DNA from: Stenogyne calaminthoides
Taxonomy: Eukaryota > Streptophyta > Magnoliopsida > Lamiales > Lamiaceae
Direction: 5' to 3'
DNA: 64,000 nt
Assembly: GCA_037126765.1 (NCBI GenBank)
Contig: JBBCBC010000022.1
Coordinates: 15,653,758-15,717,757 of the forward strand
The translations under genes were made by a program, and so were the position numbers. A model generated the notes under the pieces. It ran no database searches. It saw only the letters and a list, made by a program, of their open reading frames with translations, and was not told the origin of the DNA. Shown piece by piece: positions 11,275 to 23,330 of the stretch (position 1 is the first letter of the stretch; every line of letters begins with the position of its first letter).

Positions 11275-11976
11275 TGTTGGGAGATGAATTTAATAGAGAT
11301 TTTGATTAGATCCCAAAACCCCTAAGTATGACATGTTTCAGGATAATCTTGGTAGTATAGGATCTTGTTTCAAATTGTAGTTAGATTCAGGATTATCTTC
11401 ACCATGTATAGTCAGCAGATATAGTTCAGGATAAGATAGGTTAACAAAGTTGTTGTCTGAAGATCTCTGAAGATTCCTGAAGACCAAGAACATACTGAAG
11501 ACCTAAAACATACTGAAGTTCAGAAGAACCTGAAGACCAGAAGATCCTGAAGACTGTTTTGTACTAAATCAAAAGACCTTGAACAAGTCACTACCAGTTT
11601 AATAGTGTGTGTTCATTCTTAGTACAAACAATGAGAATGTTATACGTTCGTGAACACTAAGGAAAATATCAGATCAGTGTGGTTGACTAAAAGAGCCGTT
11701 TTGTTTGTCTCTGTTCAAAGGAAGATTTCAACCAATGAGGAGGCAACAACAGCATACTTTACTGACACTGAAAGTGACATATCCCTGAAGAATGTCAGCA
11801 TTGATATTTGTCTTGTTCACAGAACTTGGTGATTGGCTGCTTGTTTAGATATTCCTAAAACATGCAAGGGTGCGTTCAAACCCTAATATGGTCGTTCATC
11901 AATTACTCAAAGAAAAACCCTAGATACTATCTCTCCAATGGATAGTTTTTCAAAGGTAGATTTCTGGAGAGTTGCC

Positions 11977-11985
11977 TATAAATAT
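11977..11985 (+). promoter_or_regulatory. TATA box in 3' LTR of element A
   Basis: TATAAATAT, about 700 bp into the LTR, followed by CAGAGGCCTTGGACA. It would drive transcription from the LTR; the twin in the 5' LTR is outside the window. Confidence 0.6.
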
Positions 11986-12815
11986 CAGAGGCCTTGGACA
12001 TTTCAAGGTTACGGGAAATTAAAGCAACTCCAGAGCTCATTCATATTCAAGCAATATTGTGAAGCACTCGAAACCCTAAGAATTTTCCAAGTGTTTCATC
12101 TTTGAAGAGAGCTCATTTACTAAGTCTAGATTTAAGATATATCCAAAGCTTAGTTAGAGATATCCTAGCCCTTTTACTTGTGTTTGATTGTAAAAGGATA
12201 TCTCACCCTAGTTGGAAACCAACCAAAACCCAAACCCTTTGATTAGGTAGTTGTGTGTGTAGTTGTTGGAAAAGTGAGAGTTGTAAAGAGTAAGTAAGCT
12301 GTTGTGTTCAGTCTGAAATCTCTAGAGTAGAAGTTAGTAAGCTGATTGTTCAGTCTGAACGCTTGTGTGTGTGTTGAGTTAGTAAGCTGCAGTAGTTCAG
12401 CTTGAAAACTCTTGGTAGAAAGTTAGTAAGTTGCTGAGTTCAGTCTGAAAGCTTAAAGGTAGTAGAAGTAGTGTGTTAAGGAATTTCTCTGAGTATTAGA
12501 GAGAGTGGACGTAGGAGCTTGAGCCTCTGAACCATTATAATTGTTGTGTTGTTTGCTTTATGTTCTGCATTACTATTTGTTGCATATTTTCACTGAAAGC
12601 ATTATGAGGTTTTTGTTGGGATATTTTAATTTTGATTATTTATGCCAAAACATTGTGTAATTATCAACTTGTATTATTTAAGTTCATTTTTACAGGTAAC
12701 AAGTTGAGGGGGAAGTGAACAAGTTGAGGGGGAACTGATTTGAAGTTTCCTAAGAAAATAGGCCTGAAGAAAAGTGGCCTGAATGGAAGAAGGCTGAGTC
12801 CAAGATCACTGAACG

Positions 12816-12995
12816 TCAGATGGCCTGAATGCTGAAATGTTGAAATGCAGAATCCTGAAATGCTGAAATGAAGAATGCTGAATGCTGAAATCCTGAGTGC
12901 TGGAATCCTGATTCTGAGTGCTGAAATCCTGAGTGCTGGAATCCTGATCCTGAGTGCTGGAATCCTGATCCAGGGTGCTGGAATCCTGAATGCTG
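12816..12995 (+). repeat. Minisatellite in solo LTR G
   Basis: Imperfect tandem units built on GCTGAAATCCTGAGT and GCTGGAATCCTGATCC, about 15-21 bp each. It gives an artificial open frame on the minus strand, which I do not call a gene. Confidence 0.8.
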
Positions 12996-13428
12996 AATGT
13001 TGATTTCAGAAGGTCTGAATGCTGACGTGGGCCAATCAGAGGAGGTCAAAAAGGCTGCCAAAAAGCTGCAGAAATTACAGAATAGTATGGATTTGAATGT
13101 GACTTTCTCCAACTGTAACATTCAAATCCACACTATAAATACAAGCTCTTCCATCATATTAAGTGTGGAAAAATGCTATTAAGCCAAGAGCTATATCTTA
13201 AAGCATTTTCACCATAGAACACAAATCTGTAGATATCTAAAATATTTTCAAGAGTGTTCTAAACCCAATCTAAGCCACACATGATATATCCTAAGCTTAG
13301 AGAGATTTTTCCAACCTTAGAATAAAGGCTAAACAATTGTAAGGGAAAATCTCAACCTAGTTGGAGACAACACAAAACCCAAACCCCATTCTTGAGAGAG
13401 AAGTAGTGGTTAAGTGAGGTAGTTGAAG

Positions 13429-13600
13429 AGGCAATCCCATGGAGGGTGATAAGTCCAGAGGCGAACCCATGAGGGTGATAAGTCCAGTTTAGAGGCGAAC
13501 CTGTGAGGGTGATAAGTCCCGAGAGTGAGAACTCATTAAACATCTGTAAGAAATCCCGCAAGGGAGGGTAGGCAATCCCGTGGAGGGAGATAAGTCCCGT
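13429..13600 (+). repeat. Imperfect tandem repeat in solo LTR G
   Basis: About four units of GAGGCGAACCCATGAGGGTG plus ATAAGTCC, each 26-33 bp, in the R/U5 part of the LTR. Confidence 0.75.
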
Positions 13601-14336
13601 TGAGTGAGAGCTCTATAAATATCTGGTTGTACTGTGTTGACTAACACAATAAACTAGTCGAGTGAGTTGAAGGAATTTTCCTACGGATTAGGGAAAGTGA
13701 ACGTAGGAGCTTGAGTTTTCGAACCACTATACTTTGTTGTGTACTTTATTGCTTTATGTTCTTGTCATATGCAAATGTTTAATAACAAGCAAAGCAATTC
13801 TTGTAAGAAGAAAGAAAAATTTTAAAAACCACATTTTTCCCCCCTCCCCTTTTTCATAAAATTAAATTATTTTTTCGGGACCAACAGTTTTTCTGATATT
13901 CAGTTGGAAACAATCCGCTGAAAGTTGCATTAACTTGATCACAGCCTTAACCACTGTTTCATTAAGAAAAGATTTTCAGCAAAGTAAAATGAGTATAAAC
14001 ATAGGGCCTACAAATTCCGCACTCTAGATAAGCTAGTATAGATAGTTGTCAAACTGATCAACTCTCCTGAGTAGTCAGTAAGATTATTATCTACTCCAAG
14101 CTTATTTGGACTCTGTTGTAGAAACTCAGAATCAGTTGAGCTAATCTCAAGTATCTGAAGGCCGCTCAGTGTTATTGTCTCAGTAGACTTTGACTCAGGG
14201 CATTTTGTGCTTCTCAGGACTGGAACTCAGGAGAACCTGACTCTCTGATTGTAGTTTGTTTTTAAAAGATGAAAAATCACTATACACGTGTATTCCCCCC
14301 ATACACGTGTGGAACTCGTTTATCCCGGGACCAACA

Positions 14337-15940
14337 ATATTTGTTGCAAACCTGTTCAATAAATAGTACGAGTTACGTTGTAGTTAATTTGGTGATACCA
14401 CATCATGGAAGATCAAATTAACAGTTCCTCATAACTAAGTACAAATTCATAACCCAGATGGAAATGAACAATCCATCGTGAAAGGTTGAAGTGTAAGGCT
14501 CAGATTGGCTTGTCTTGACCAAGAGATTGCACTAGTGCATTATGATGCGTTGAATAGGACCTCTGGGGAGGATAAATTCTTGATGCATGAATATACAAGA
14601 ATTAGACCTCAGTGGTTCGTTATTTCTTAATCTCCGTTCCTTAAATAGGATCGTGTGGAATTAATAACTATAGTTTTGACTTATGATGGGAAGAGAATCA
14701 ATGCGATTCGATAACTTATATCTTGGGCAATATTATTAGTTACTTGACGATTGCTAAGATTTAATACGGAGAATTGTGTGCAAGTACGACTTGCTTGATT
14801 TGTCCCCTTGGTGGGCTCAGAAGCTTTATCATACCAAATCTTGCAAGTGGAAATTTATTTCCGGTATGGATAATAATGTTGAGTTGTCCTTACTCCAAGG
14901 ACAGATATTAATTAATATAAAGCTTGTTCAGTGGCTTAATTAATTAGTGGACTAGATAATCTTAAACACGGGAAAGAATAACCAGGAGCCATATTATTGA
15001 AGAATCGTAATATGGGTTAAGATGGATTGTTCAGTATTAATTTTATAGTAGAATAAATTAATATTAATGGTCTTGAATAACATTTGACTTAATATTAAAG
15101 ATTTATAGCGCATTGGAGGTCCAATCTTAATTCTCTTAAAGGTCCCTAAAATAGCCCAATTGAAGTCCAATTAATGAAAAGGAGAAGAAAATATTATTGC
15201 CTAATTTTTTCCATTAATTTTGAAATTAGTAAATAAAATGGGAAAAAGATTTTCTTTGAATTTTGTTATGGAATGAAGATAAGTATTCTAGGAATACAAG
15301 ATTATCTCATTAAATTCATGATATCCCCCACATAGTTATTTATTAAGTAAAATTTTGAAAATTCCATAATGATAAGGACGAGAAGATTTTGTTGGGAGAT
15401 ATTTTGGGAAATAGAATATATTGGATATATTCAAGATTGTTTCTTGGAAAAGAAGCAAGAAAATTTCCCAATGTCCCAATTGACCTAAATTTTCGTCCCC
15501 CCCTTATTATAAATAGGAGATGAATTTTACATCTGCAAGACAACACAGAAATTGATTTTTTCAGAAAACTATCAGCGTCGATAAAATATCAAATAATTTG
15601 AAACGTCGACAGATTCTGTTTTCTCGAAAAACTTCAATTGTGAGTGTGCAATTCCATGTGTTGGAAAAATTAAAAATCTACAAAGGTGGTGGCAAATATT
15701 TTAAGTTTTTCTCCTTTATTAAAATCGTTCGTGAGAATCCTCCCACCGGATTACATTCATGGACTTGGGACATATTTGAGAAGGCACTTAGGGTTGATCC
15801 ATCGTCTCAACGGTTGTCTCTACAAGAGGTATGTAATCTCATAACTCCTAGATTCCGCATACTTAGGATTTACGTGAATTACGTGAACGCATGATGCTAA
15901 TTACTTATTTAATTATTATGTTGAATTAATTTAGGATTAA
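14337..15940 (+). repeat. LTR-like sequence H, copia type, boundaries unsure
   Basis: No gene. The stretch around 14500-14600 (GGCTTGTCTTGACCAAGAG, then CACTAGTGCATTATGATG) is related to the reverse complement of the M-family LTR, so this is probably an LTR of a cousin family in plus orientation. A TATA box (TATAAATAG, 15509-15517) lies above a short leader. The open frame at 15598-15894 (HSWTWDIFEKALRVDPSS) is in the R/U5 part and I do not take it as a protein gene. It may begin at TGTTGC (14342); I could not fix the right end. Confidence 0.5.
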
Positions 15941-16280
15941 TTCATGTTAGTAATTAATTGAATAATTTAAATATCTATTTAAATACATCTCGAATAGATT
16001 CGGGCACCCCAAATTTCCCAATAGTGTTTTGGGTTGAAGAAACCCTATTTGGATTAGTGATGCACAAAGGAGACCCAAAACAAAATAAAGCAGAAGCCAA
16101 ACACAAACAATAAGTGCGGTGGATTCCAAATCCCATTATTACAATTTAATCGGCAATTTGAATTCTCAATTCAATTTAAATAGCCAATTTTGTTTTATTC
16201 AAACGACAGATTTAAACAAAACGAAATAAATTTAGTGCACACACACACAAAATAATTAAACAATTAAATTATGAGTCTGA
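15941..16280 (-). other. Leader of minus-strand element D1
   Basis: Sequence internal to the D1 primer site, reading leftward. AT-rich, with a short CA repeat near 16240. The 60-codon minus frame at 15947-16129 is hydrophobic by chance and not supported as a gene. The element is cut off by unrelated sequence to the left. Confidence 0.45.
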
Positions 16281-16292
16281 GCTCTGATACCA
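16281..16292 (-). other. Primer-binding site of D1 (minus strand)
   Basis: GCTCTGATACCA on plus, the reverse complement of the tRNA-Met primer site, one base from the LTR end. This fixes D1 as a minus-strand element whose 5' LTR lies to the right. Confidence 0.92.
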
Positions 16293-16293
16293 T

Positions 16294-17879
16294 TGTTGGA
16301 ATTTAGAGGCACGTAAACACGTAATACATGCGCAGCGGAATTAAACAGTTCATCAACAACGAACATATAATTGCATAATTAAATACGTGTAAACATAAAG
16401 AGAAACCTTACTGGTAAATCGTACACTTATTTCTCTACTATGGTATCCATGCAATCCCCAATCACGGACTTGCACGAATTTGCCAGCGTTGAATCCCGAG
16501 ATGAATTTGCTAGGAAAATTCTAACCTTAGATCTTATGGAGAGAATAATGAATTAACGCTGTTTGTGAATTCCCAAGAGCTCATATATATAGGAGAGGCC
16601 CAGCTTAAATCTTAAGCTGACCTGATTAGGAAATAAAATCCCTAATCTTATAAAATAAATCTCTTAGATTCCCATGTATAAAGTCTCTACGGATTTAATT
16701 CACATGTATATCAAACCTCTACGGATTTAATTTTAGATATATTTAATCCTATAATAATATTCTATATATTATTATTGGAAATCCTATTTAATTAAATTCA
16801 ATTAAACATTAAAAATAATTAATTCTAAATTAATCTATTATTAATTAATTCTCCATAAATTAAATAATAAATCCAATTTAACATTTAATCAACCAACTAT
16901 AATCCGTAAAAGGGAACTATTTGTTGTGTGACCCATAGGCCCTCATATATCGAGTGATTAGTCAAACTAACGGTCTTAATTGAATCCTAGATAATAAATC
17001 AGACATTCTCAATATATGAGGTACGTTGCGAGAAACGTGCAACTACTTGTAACTGAAACATGAGCTATTACGATTTTCTCCTTTCATTCGCGAATACTCG
17101 ATTAAGCCTCGAACATGATGAAGTGTCTATTCAAATAACTTAATCATATTATCTCTAATCACTAATTGATCATGTATGTCACACTTAGCCACAAAGTCTA
17201 AGTTGACGTGCATCGGACGATGACTTTGATCCAATTATGATGAGAAGACGAGTATTCTCTCTAAATCCACATTGAGGAACGAATCATATTCTTGGCTCAA
17301 CTACCACGCACATGCACTTCGTGATGAACCCAATCCAAGCCATATCTACCCATGGAAGGGTGCAAGCGTCGGTCATGGTCAAAATTCATCATCCCACACA
17401 TTTTCTGCGTATTGACCTCAAGTCAAAGGAGTATCGCATCGCTCCACTAACCAAGACACCCGTAGACAGATATTGCGGATATACATCAAACGGTTTCTCA
17501 GATGGGTATACCAATACCCTCTAAAGTATTTGTGCATCCATCATGAGATACCTAGTATCTCGTAGTAAGTGAGATCTTACTACACTCTCTAAGAGTATGA
17601 TGCAGATCGCACACCAATCTTAATTGCATCATCAATATCCATTGTTGACGATCCTTGATTGGGGTCATTTGAGAATCATGCTTAAGTCATCTGAGTTCTC
17701 ACAACCTCAACAACAACAATGACTCATGGGAACACTTCCATGAATAAATGCAAACATAATATTCAAACAAGTGTATTGCCATACATTAACATTAAATGAA
17801 CTATAATATTAAATCAAACAGAATATCATCTAGTATTATGTCTTTACAATAGATTGTCTCTAGGACATTAACAATAACA
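16294..17879 (-). repeat. 5' LTR of element D1 (D family)
   Basis: 1586 bp, reading TGTTGGAATT...GGACATTAACAATAACA on plus. On minus it starts TGTTATTGTTAATGTCC, like the two plus-strand D LTRs at 25667 and 62594. Minus-strand TATA box at 16584-16591. It is inserted in the 5' LTR of element E; the right target site would be GGTTC (17880-17884). The small ORFs in it are not genes. Confidence 0.88.
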
Positions 17880-18976
17880 GGTTCACCAAGTCATACGAAG
17901 TTCATCAAGCAAGAAGAATGTCAACCTAAGTTGGTAAATCAAACACTGAATAAGTGTACTTGATAACCAATGAGAGCAAGACATGTATGTACAAAGCTGA
18001 TATTGCAGGACGAAGTGCTTCAGAGTCAAACGGCTAGAAAGGACAAGCATACATGCTTTCGGCCATGCCGTCTCTATTCACGTCGAATTAAGCCTGCAAA
18101 CCTACCTAAAATAGACCGAAATTTTAATTGCTCTCAAACGGCTTTTTCGTTTTTGTGCCTATATATATGGGATCAAACCTTCATAGTAAGGTTACGGAAA
18201 TAATCTATAAGCTCAAGCAAGCCAAATTTTCACACGAAGAACACAAAATTGAAGAATATTTCTAAGTGTTCATCCCATAGTTCATAGTATAGAAATCGTA
18301 TCCTTCAGCCTTAGGCTACTCAAATACTAGGATAGATTTCCAGTTGGAACACAACAAATCTTATACCCAAACCAAAAGTTAGGTTAAGTTTGTTTAGCAA
18401 GATTTCAGACTAGTGTTTCTAGTTCTGATCTCTAGGATTGGTTGAGTGAGAACTCTTGAAACATCTGTTGTACTGTGTTGGACTAACACATAAAACTAAG
18501 TTCAGTTGGTTAGTTGGTGCCCCTGCTGATAGGGAAGAGTGGATGTAGGACAAGTTGTCTGAACCACTATAAAAATCTGGTGTGCTTTTATCTGATTTAC
18601 CTGCTTTACACTATCTGAACACTACCTGTTTAAGTATTGCATGCATATTCTAAGTCTAGATCAGATTTGTACCAAGCAACTGATCTGATCAGTTTGACAC
18701 TTTGTTATCTGATCTAAAACATATTACTTAGAACTTAATTAGTAAACTAGTTTTTCACACGGGTTAAACTTATCTGTCGCACATCAGTTAAGCTGATAGA
18801 CACCGAATTGATCTGCCCTCAGGTGATTAGTAAGTTGGATATTAGTCCAAACTGATTCACTCGCACTCTGATCAGGCAACTTGCTATTCACACCTGATCC
18901 CACGAAAAAGTTTCAGAAGTCTATTCACCCCTCCCCTCTAGAATTCTGCCTCACTAAAACCTGTTCGGGACCTACA
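17880..18976 (+). repeat. 5' LTR of element E, right part
   Basis: Homologous to the C-family LTR from the GGTTCACCAA segment to the end GTTCGGGACCTACA. TATATATAT at 18160-18168 is the TATA box. The left part was displaced by D1. Confidence 0.85.
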
Positions 18977-18978
18977 AG

Positions 18979-18990
18979 TGGTATTAGAGC
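18979..18990 (+). other. Primer-binding site of element E, one mismatch
   Basis: TGGTATTAGAGC, one C-to-T change from the usual site. The leader 18991-19118 has a run of T and no gene. Confidence 0.9.
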
Positions 18991-19118
18991 GGTGGTTTTA
19001 TGGACCACTAGCTTTGAGTATCATTGGTTCTTGAGGAAGAATCATTGTGGTCACTTGAACAGATCTTGAAAAACCTTTTTTTTTTTAAACTCATCTGTTT
19101 TCAAAATGCACATTCAGC

Positions 19119-22055
19119 ATGGATAACACTTCGGGAATGTATCATGACCTGCCCAAGTTCAACGTCGATGAGTATGCCGACTGGAAGATCTTCATGGGGA
19201 ACCATCTGGGTTCGATCAGTAACAGAATAATGGAAGTTCTTGAACGAGGACTAATTATCATCTATCATACGAATCCAAATGATGATAACAGAGATCCATA
19301 TCATGTTTTTGGTGCACGTGTCAGAAAGAGTCCTTCTCTGATGGATGCTGAAGAGAGAAAGCTATCCAATCTGGATACAGAAGCCAAACATCTCATCATG
19401 AAGACGATGGACCCTACAACAAAAGAAAAGGTCAAGTACCTGCAGACTGTTGTTGCTTTTAGAACTCTTAACAATCAGGCACGCATTTCTTGGACAACTG
19501 TCCCAATCTGCAGCATAGATCGTTCCTTTCCTGGAACCATTTAGCAAAATCTATTAAGTAGCTCGATTTCTGATAGTGCACCGATCTGTCGAGAACTCAA
19601 CGCTGAATTTGTTGTCGCAGAATTGTGAAACCGATAACAGGTTATGCTTTAAACCATCAACATACGAGACTCCAGTAACCTGTACATCATCATTGACTAA
19701 GGTGTAGAACCCTCTGGTAAAACCAAAGTTATCGTCACCAAAGAATACACGTGGGCCTTCTTGTTCTACGTATGAACTGAGGAGATGTTTGTTGCTAGTC
19801 ATGTGCCTTGAGCATCCACTATCGATGTACCACATAGTTGCTTGTACACCTCCCTTATTGGCCAAACCCACACGAACCTGCAATTAAATTAGGCTTTAGG
19901 TACCCCTGTAGGATTAGGTCCTGAAGGGTTACGGTTACCTTTCGGGATCCAAACAAACAGGGCACTTCTATGGTAATCATCAAGATCAGAAGGCCTGATT
20001 TGTCTCCCATAAGCATCTACATAATCATACATCTCTTCATGTGCTTTCTGATCAGTATGATTACGAGTGTGAACCTTGGATGAATCAGAAGACTTGGGAT
20101 TTTTCTGATTTATTTGTCTTCTTTTAATCCAGTGTGGTTCAGGTGCAGATTTCCTAGATTTCTGGTTGAAGGGATAGGTACGACTGCTACCATCAAAAGA
20201 TTCATTGCCTTTGCACAAATGGTTTTTGCAGTTTACCCTTAACATGCTGGTTAGGCAGCTTGACCTGATCAGGTGTCAGTTGAGACTTTCCCTTGCGAGA
20301 TTGTCTTTTCTGATTCTTGATTTGCTGATTAGGTTGAGGTCTCTTCAGAAGAACGGGGTTCTTCTGTTGAATCCTCGGCTGATGCTTGATCAGGTGAGGT
20401 CAATTTCTGTTCCCTTTCTGATTAGGCATTTGTCTTTCCTGTTTAGCATTTTTTTTCCCTTCTTTGATACAGATTTGACATATCGTGTATCTTGTCCAAA
20501 AACCTTCCTAAATTTAATTTTGGGATGTGAACCAGGTTGGACATATGAGGATCCAGAAGAGCTTTCAAACCCAATACCCTTCTTATCAGTTGGCTTCCGA
20601 AAGTAGCTTGTTATTTCATCAACGTTTTTAGAAGCTTTTCCAAAAACCTCTACTTTCTTTCACAAACTGTCCTTACTTTATTTTAAACTCTTATGCTTTC
20701 AGAAGAGTTCATCAAACTTAGCTTGGAGGACATTGAGGTCATCAGCTTGCTGTTTTTTGATAGCTTGTTGTTCCTTAACCAGTTTACCCTTATCAGAAGA
20801 GCTGACTTTCAGAAACTCCAGTTCTGTTGTCATCTTCTAAAGAGTCTCAATTGATTTCAGTTCATCTACTCTTCTTAAGGCATTATCCTTAGCAAGACTG
20901 CTGTTCTCAGCCCTTAGCTTATCGTTCTCAACTTGCACTACAGTATAAGTGTCTACTACATTAGAGATATCGTTAAGCAATCGCTCATTGATGAGCATGT
21001 TAATCTCTCCCGTAGGTGTGCCCAGCACAGCAAGTGTGGAAGAAGAAACAGAAGACACAGAAACAGGTTTAGGGATTACCTCAGATGGAGTGACTTCTTT
21101 GGCCATGGGAAAGATGTCGTCATCAGATGAGAACATCAGATCGTCGAGATTGTCACATCATCAGTCGTGGTCATTGGGCAGAAGTCTTCGACAGATGACT
21201 AACCAGAATCATCCAAAGGCAGATAAGAGTCATCGATACCTGATGTATCAGCAACCATGGCTTTTCTGTCCCGGTATCGTTGCTCTCTTCTGTTGCGCTT
21301 CTCTTCTCTTTCCTTTGGAGTCAGGACAGGACAATCAGCATTGTAGTGACCTGGTTTCTGACAGTTGAAGCACGCTCCAGGTTTTCCAGAATTTTGTCTG
21401 TCAAGTGAATCATTTCTCCTATAAGATCTGTCAGGTGACTTTCCTGTTTGTTGTAATCAGAATTACTTCTCTCTGATGTTGTCTCTTCTATCATTAGATA
21501 GATCATCTCTCTTTTCTTCTCTGCGGTCATCTCTATGATCATCTCTTCTGTCATCAGAACGATTCCCTTCTTGTGATCTATCAGTAGATCTCTTATCTCT
21601 TCCTCTGTTGTTCTGATAGTCTCTATAGAACTTCCGATACTTTTCCATTTGAACATTCGACCTTTCCAACTTTCTGGTCAGCAAGTATGAGACACGTTAG
21701 CTGAAATATGTCAAGGGAATGATCTGATCAAAGAAAGCAGACTACAAGGTGAGATGGTTAACTTCGAGAAACTCAGAATGCTACCAAATGAAACCATCAA
21801 TCAGTCGATGGAAGGATCATGATGAGAGTGAACAAACTTCATGATCTCTGCCGAGTTATGTCAGATAAGGACATTAACTATAAGATTCTGAGGTCCGTGC
21901 CGAAGAAATAGAACATGAAGGTAACTGTGATCAATGATATTGATGATCTTGCTACTCTAAAGCCAAGCAAGTTGTTCCTCAGTCTGAAAGCTCACGAATA
22001 TGATCTGAAGGAGAGGAATCCTGGATTAGAAGAAGTTCCTGCTGAAGTTGCATTC
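19119..22055 (+). pseudogene. gag: gag of element E, split by an inverted block
   Basis: ATG at 19119 (MDNTSGMYHDLPKFNVDEYA) opens the capsid, which runs to KVKYLQT at 19448. The next 2226 bp (19449-21674) read on the other strand. Capsid coding resumes at 21675 with the VWDTLAE site, where TGG has become TGA, and continues through KDINYKILRS to VPAEVA near 22055. There it joins directly to integrase sequence (FSKDQTC). So the middle of the element was cut out and put back upside down further upstream. Several frameshifts follow 21800. Confidence 0.88.
19449..21674 (-). pseudogene. Inverted gag-protease block in element E
   Basis: Read on minus from 21674 it gives LLTRKLERSN, the Arg/Asp-rich segment, an intact CCHC knuckle CFNCQKPGHYNADC (about 21330-21371), the acidic spacer, the coiled coil and the basic tail. 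It then gives the gag stop TAA (19889-19891), the acceptor-like TTTAATTGCAG (19878-19888), the protease motif DSGCS (from 19823) and the pre-integrase segment to KSSKSNN at 19449. These are the parts missing between gag and integrase on plus. Frames are broken in the spacer. The knuckle here is the only complete one among the four related elements. Confidence 0.88.
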
Positions 22056-23330
22056 TCTAAGGATCAGACATGTGCTGCATGTCAGAAGGGAAAGCAAGTC
22101 AAGGCTTCATTCAAAGGGATTCCTTCACCTCCATACAACATAGTATTGCAACTGCTCCATATAGATTTATTCGGACCAGTTACACCACTTAGTTTCAGCG
22201 GACGCAAATACACTCTTGTGATCGTTGATGATTTCTCCAAATTCACCTAGGTTGTATTCTTATATAAGAAGAATGAAACTACTACAACATACCTGAGCTG
22301 CTCAAGAGATTACAGAATGAGAAAGGTGTCAGTGTTGTGAAAATAAATTCAGATAAGGGAACAAAATTCTTGAATTCTTTCATAGCTGATTTTTGCAAGG
22401 AGTTTGGGATACAGCATGAGACATCAGCCGCCAGAACGCCACAATAGAATGTTGTAGCAGAAAGGAGGAACAGAACACTCAAAGAAGCTGCTCGCACAAT
22501 GTTGGCTAACATGCAACTCCAAACCGTTTCTAGACAGAAGCAATCAACATTGCATGTCACACTCAAAACAGATGTTCTCTAACTAAGACTCACTTCAAAA
22601 CACCTAATGAACTGTTGATGGGCAGAAAACCTCGTGTTTCTTACTTCTATATTTTTGGGTGCAAGTGTTTTATTCACAACAATGGGAAGAGTCAGTTGAA
22701 AACCTTTGAAGCTAAGTCATATGAGGGTGTATTCTTAGGATATTCCTCAACCAGCAAAAGTTTTCAGGGTGTTCAACAGGCGAACTCTAGTTGTGGAGGA
22801 GACACCTCATGTGGTCTTTGATGAGGCATCTTCTGAACAAGAGAAATCTGCCGCAGAACAAGCCGTACAAGATCAACCAGTATCTGATGATCAAAAAATA
22901 GATCAGTTGAGTATCAAAGAAAAGGAATCATATCACGTCACTGTGTATGTTCCTAACTTTGACCTTGATGATTCACCAGGTCAGTCAGACCCTACGGTAC
23001 GTACAAATGTTAATGAAGAAGCTGGTACAGCTGAGACAATAACAACTGAACCATCTGGTTCAGGGGGAACACCTGTTGTTCCGGCGGACAAACTTCAGCA
23101 CATGATGAGTCCAATATCAGCTGAGATATGTCCATGCCAAGTGGATCCTACTCTAGCACCTCTCCCAATCTCTAGTGATGATTTTTTATCAGAAGAGGAT
23201 GGTGATCTCCAAACTGTTGTAAATCAGGGAAGAAGGACCTGGATAACCAGTCACCCAATAGACCTGATCATCGAAGACCCGTCTGATAGAGTTCAAAGTA
23301 CACATCTTTGAAGGAACCCCTCACAGTTGA
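22056..23330 (+). pseudogene. pol: Integrase and linker of element E
   Basis: Begins within the zinc-binding part (CAACQKGKQVKASFKG); the two His are lost with the rearrangement. The LFGPVTP and VDDFSKFT motifs are followed by TAG at 22248-22250 in place of Trp, the same stop as in element B. Frameshifts occur near 22290. The NGVAERRN site reads with TAG for the Gln and a damaged Gly. The linker (22769-23311) is Glu/Ser/Thr rich and includes RRTWITSHPIDLI. Confidence 0.85.

Larger units (their letters stand above)
12614..13886 (+). mobile_element. Solo LTR G inserted in the 3' LTR of element A
   Basis: 1273 bp, TGTTGGGATATTTT to GGGACCAACA, flanked by a perfect 5-bp target duplication GTTTT (12609-12613 and 13887-13891). 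It has a TATA box TATAAATAC at 13134-13142 and two tandem-repeat patches. The LTR ends are like those of A but the body is different, so it is a related family. No internal region remains. Confidence 0.93.
1..14336 (+). mobile_element. Element A: Sirevirus-like Ty1/copia retrotransposon, 5' end outside window
   Basis: Seen: LTR tail, tRNA-Met primer site, gag, protease, integrase, reverse transcriptase, RNase H, long post-pol ORF, polypurine tract and 3' LTR in that order on the plus strand. The order PR-INT-RT-RH defines Ty1/copia. The extra ORF after pol and the long gag spacer fit the Sirevirus (SIRE/Maximus) group; that lineage call is an inference from architecture. Two solo LTRs are inserted in it, in RT and in the 3' LTR. 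All its genes carry stops or frameshifts, so it is not autonomous. The five bases after its right end are ATATT (14337-14341); the left target site lies outside the window. Confidence 0.9.
11275..14336 (+). repeat. 3' LTR of element A, interrupted by a solo LTR
   Basis: Starts TGTTGGGAGATG after the polypurine tract and ends GGGACCAACA. Without the 1273-bp solo LTR and its duplicated 5 bp it is about 1.78 kb. U3 holds many CTGAAGA repeats (11450-11560). The last 350 bp match 1-326. Confidence 0.93.

Noticed and set aside
12830..12995. Short direct repeats resembling a CRISPR array
   Set aside because: No constant repeat with unique spacers; units are contiguous and imperfect, and this is plant transposon DNA.
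12816..13121. 101-codon minus frame with repeated QHSGFQ units
   Set aside because: Direct product of the minisatellite, within a solo LTR.
15598..15894. 98-codon plus frame in H
   Set aside because: Lies in the R/U5 part of an LTR-like sequence below a TATA box; no homolog recognised.
17312..17524. 70-codon plus frame in the D1 LTR
   Set aside because: Antisense to the LTR direction and in non-coding LTR sequence.
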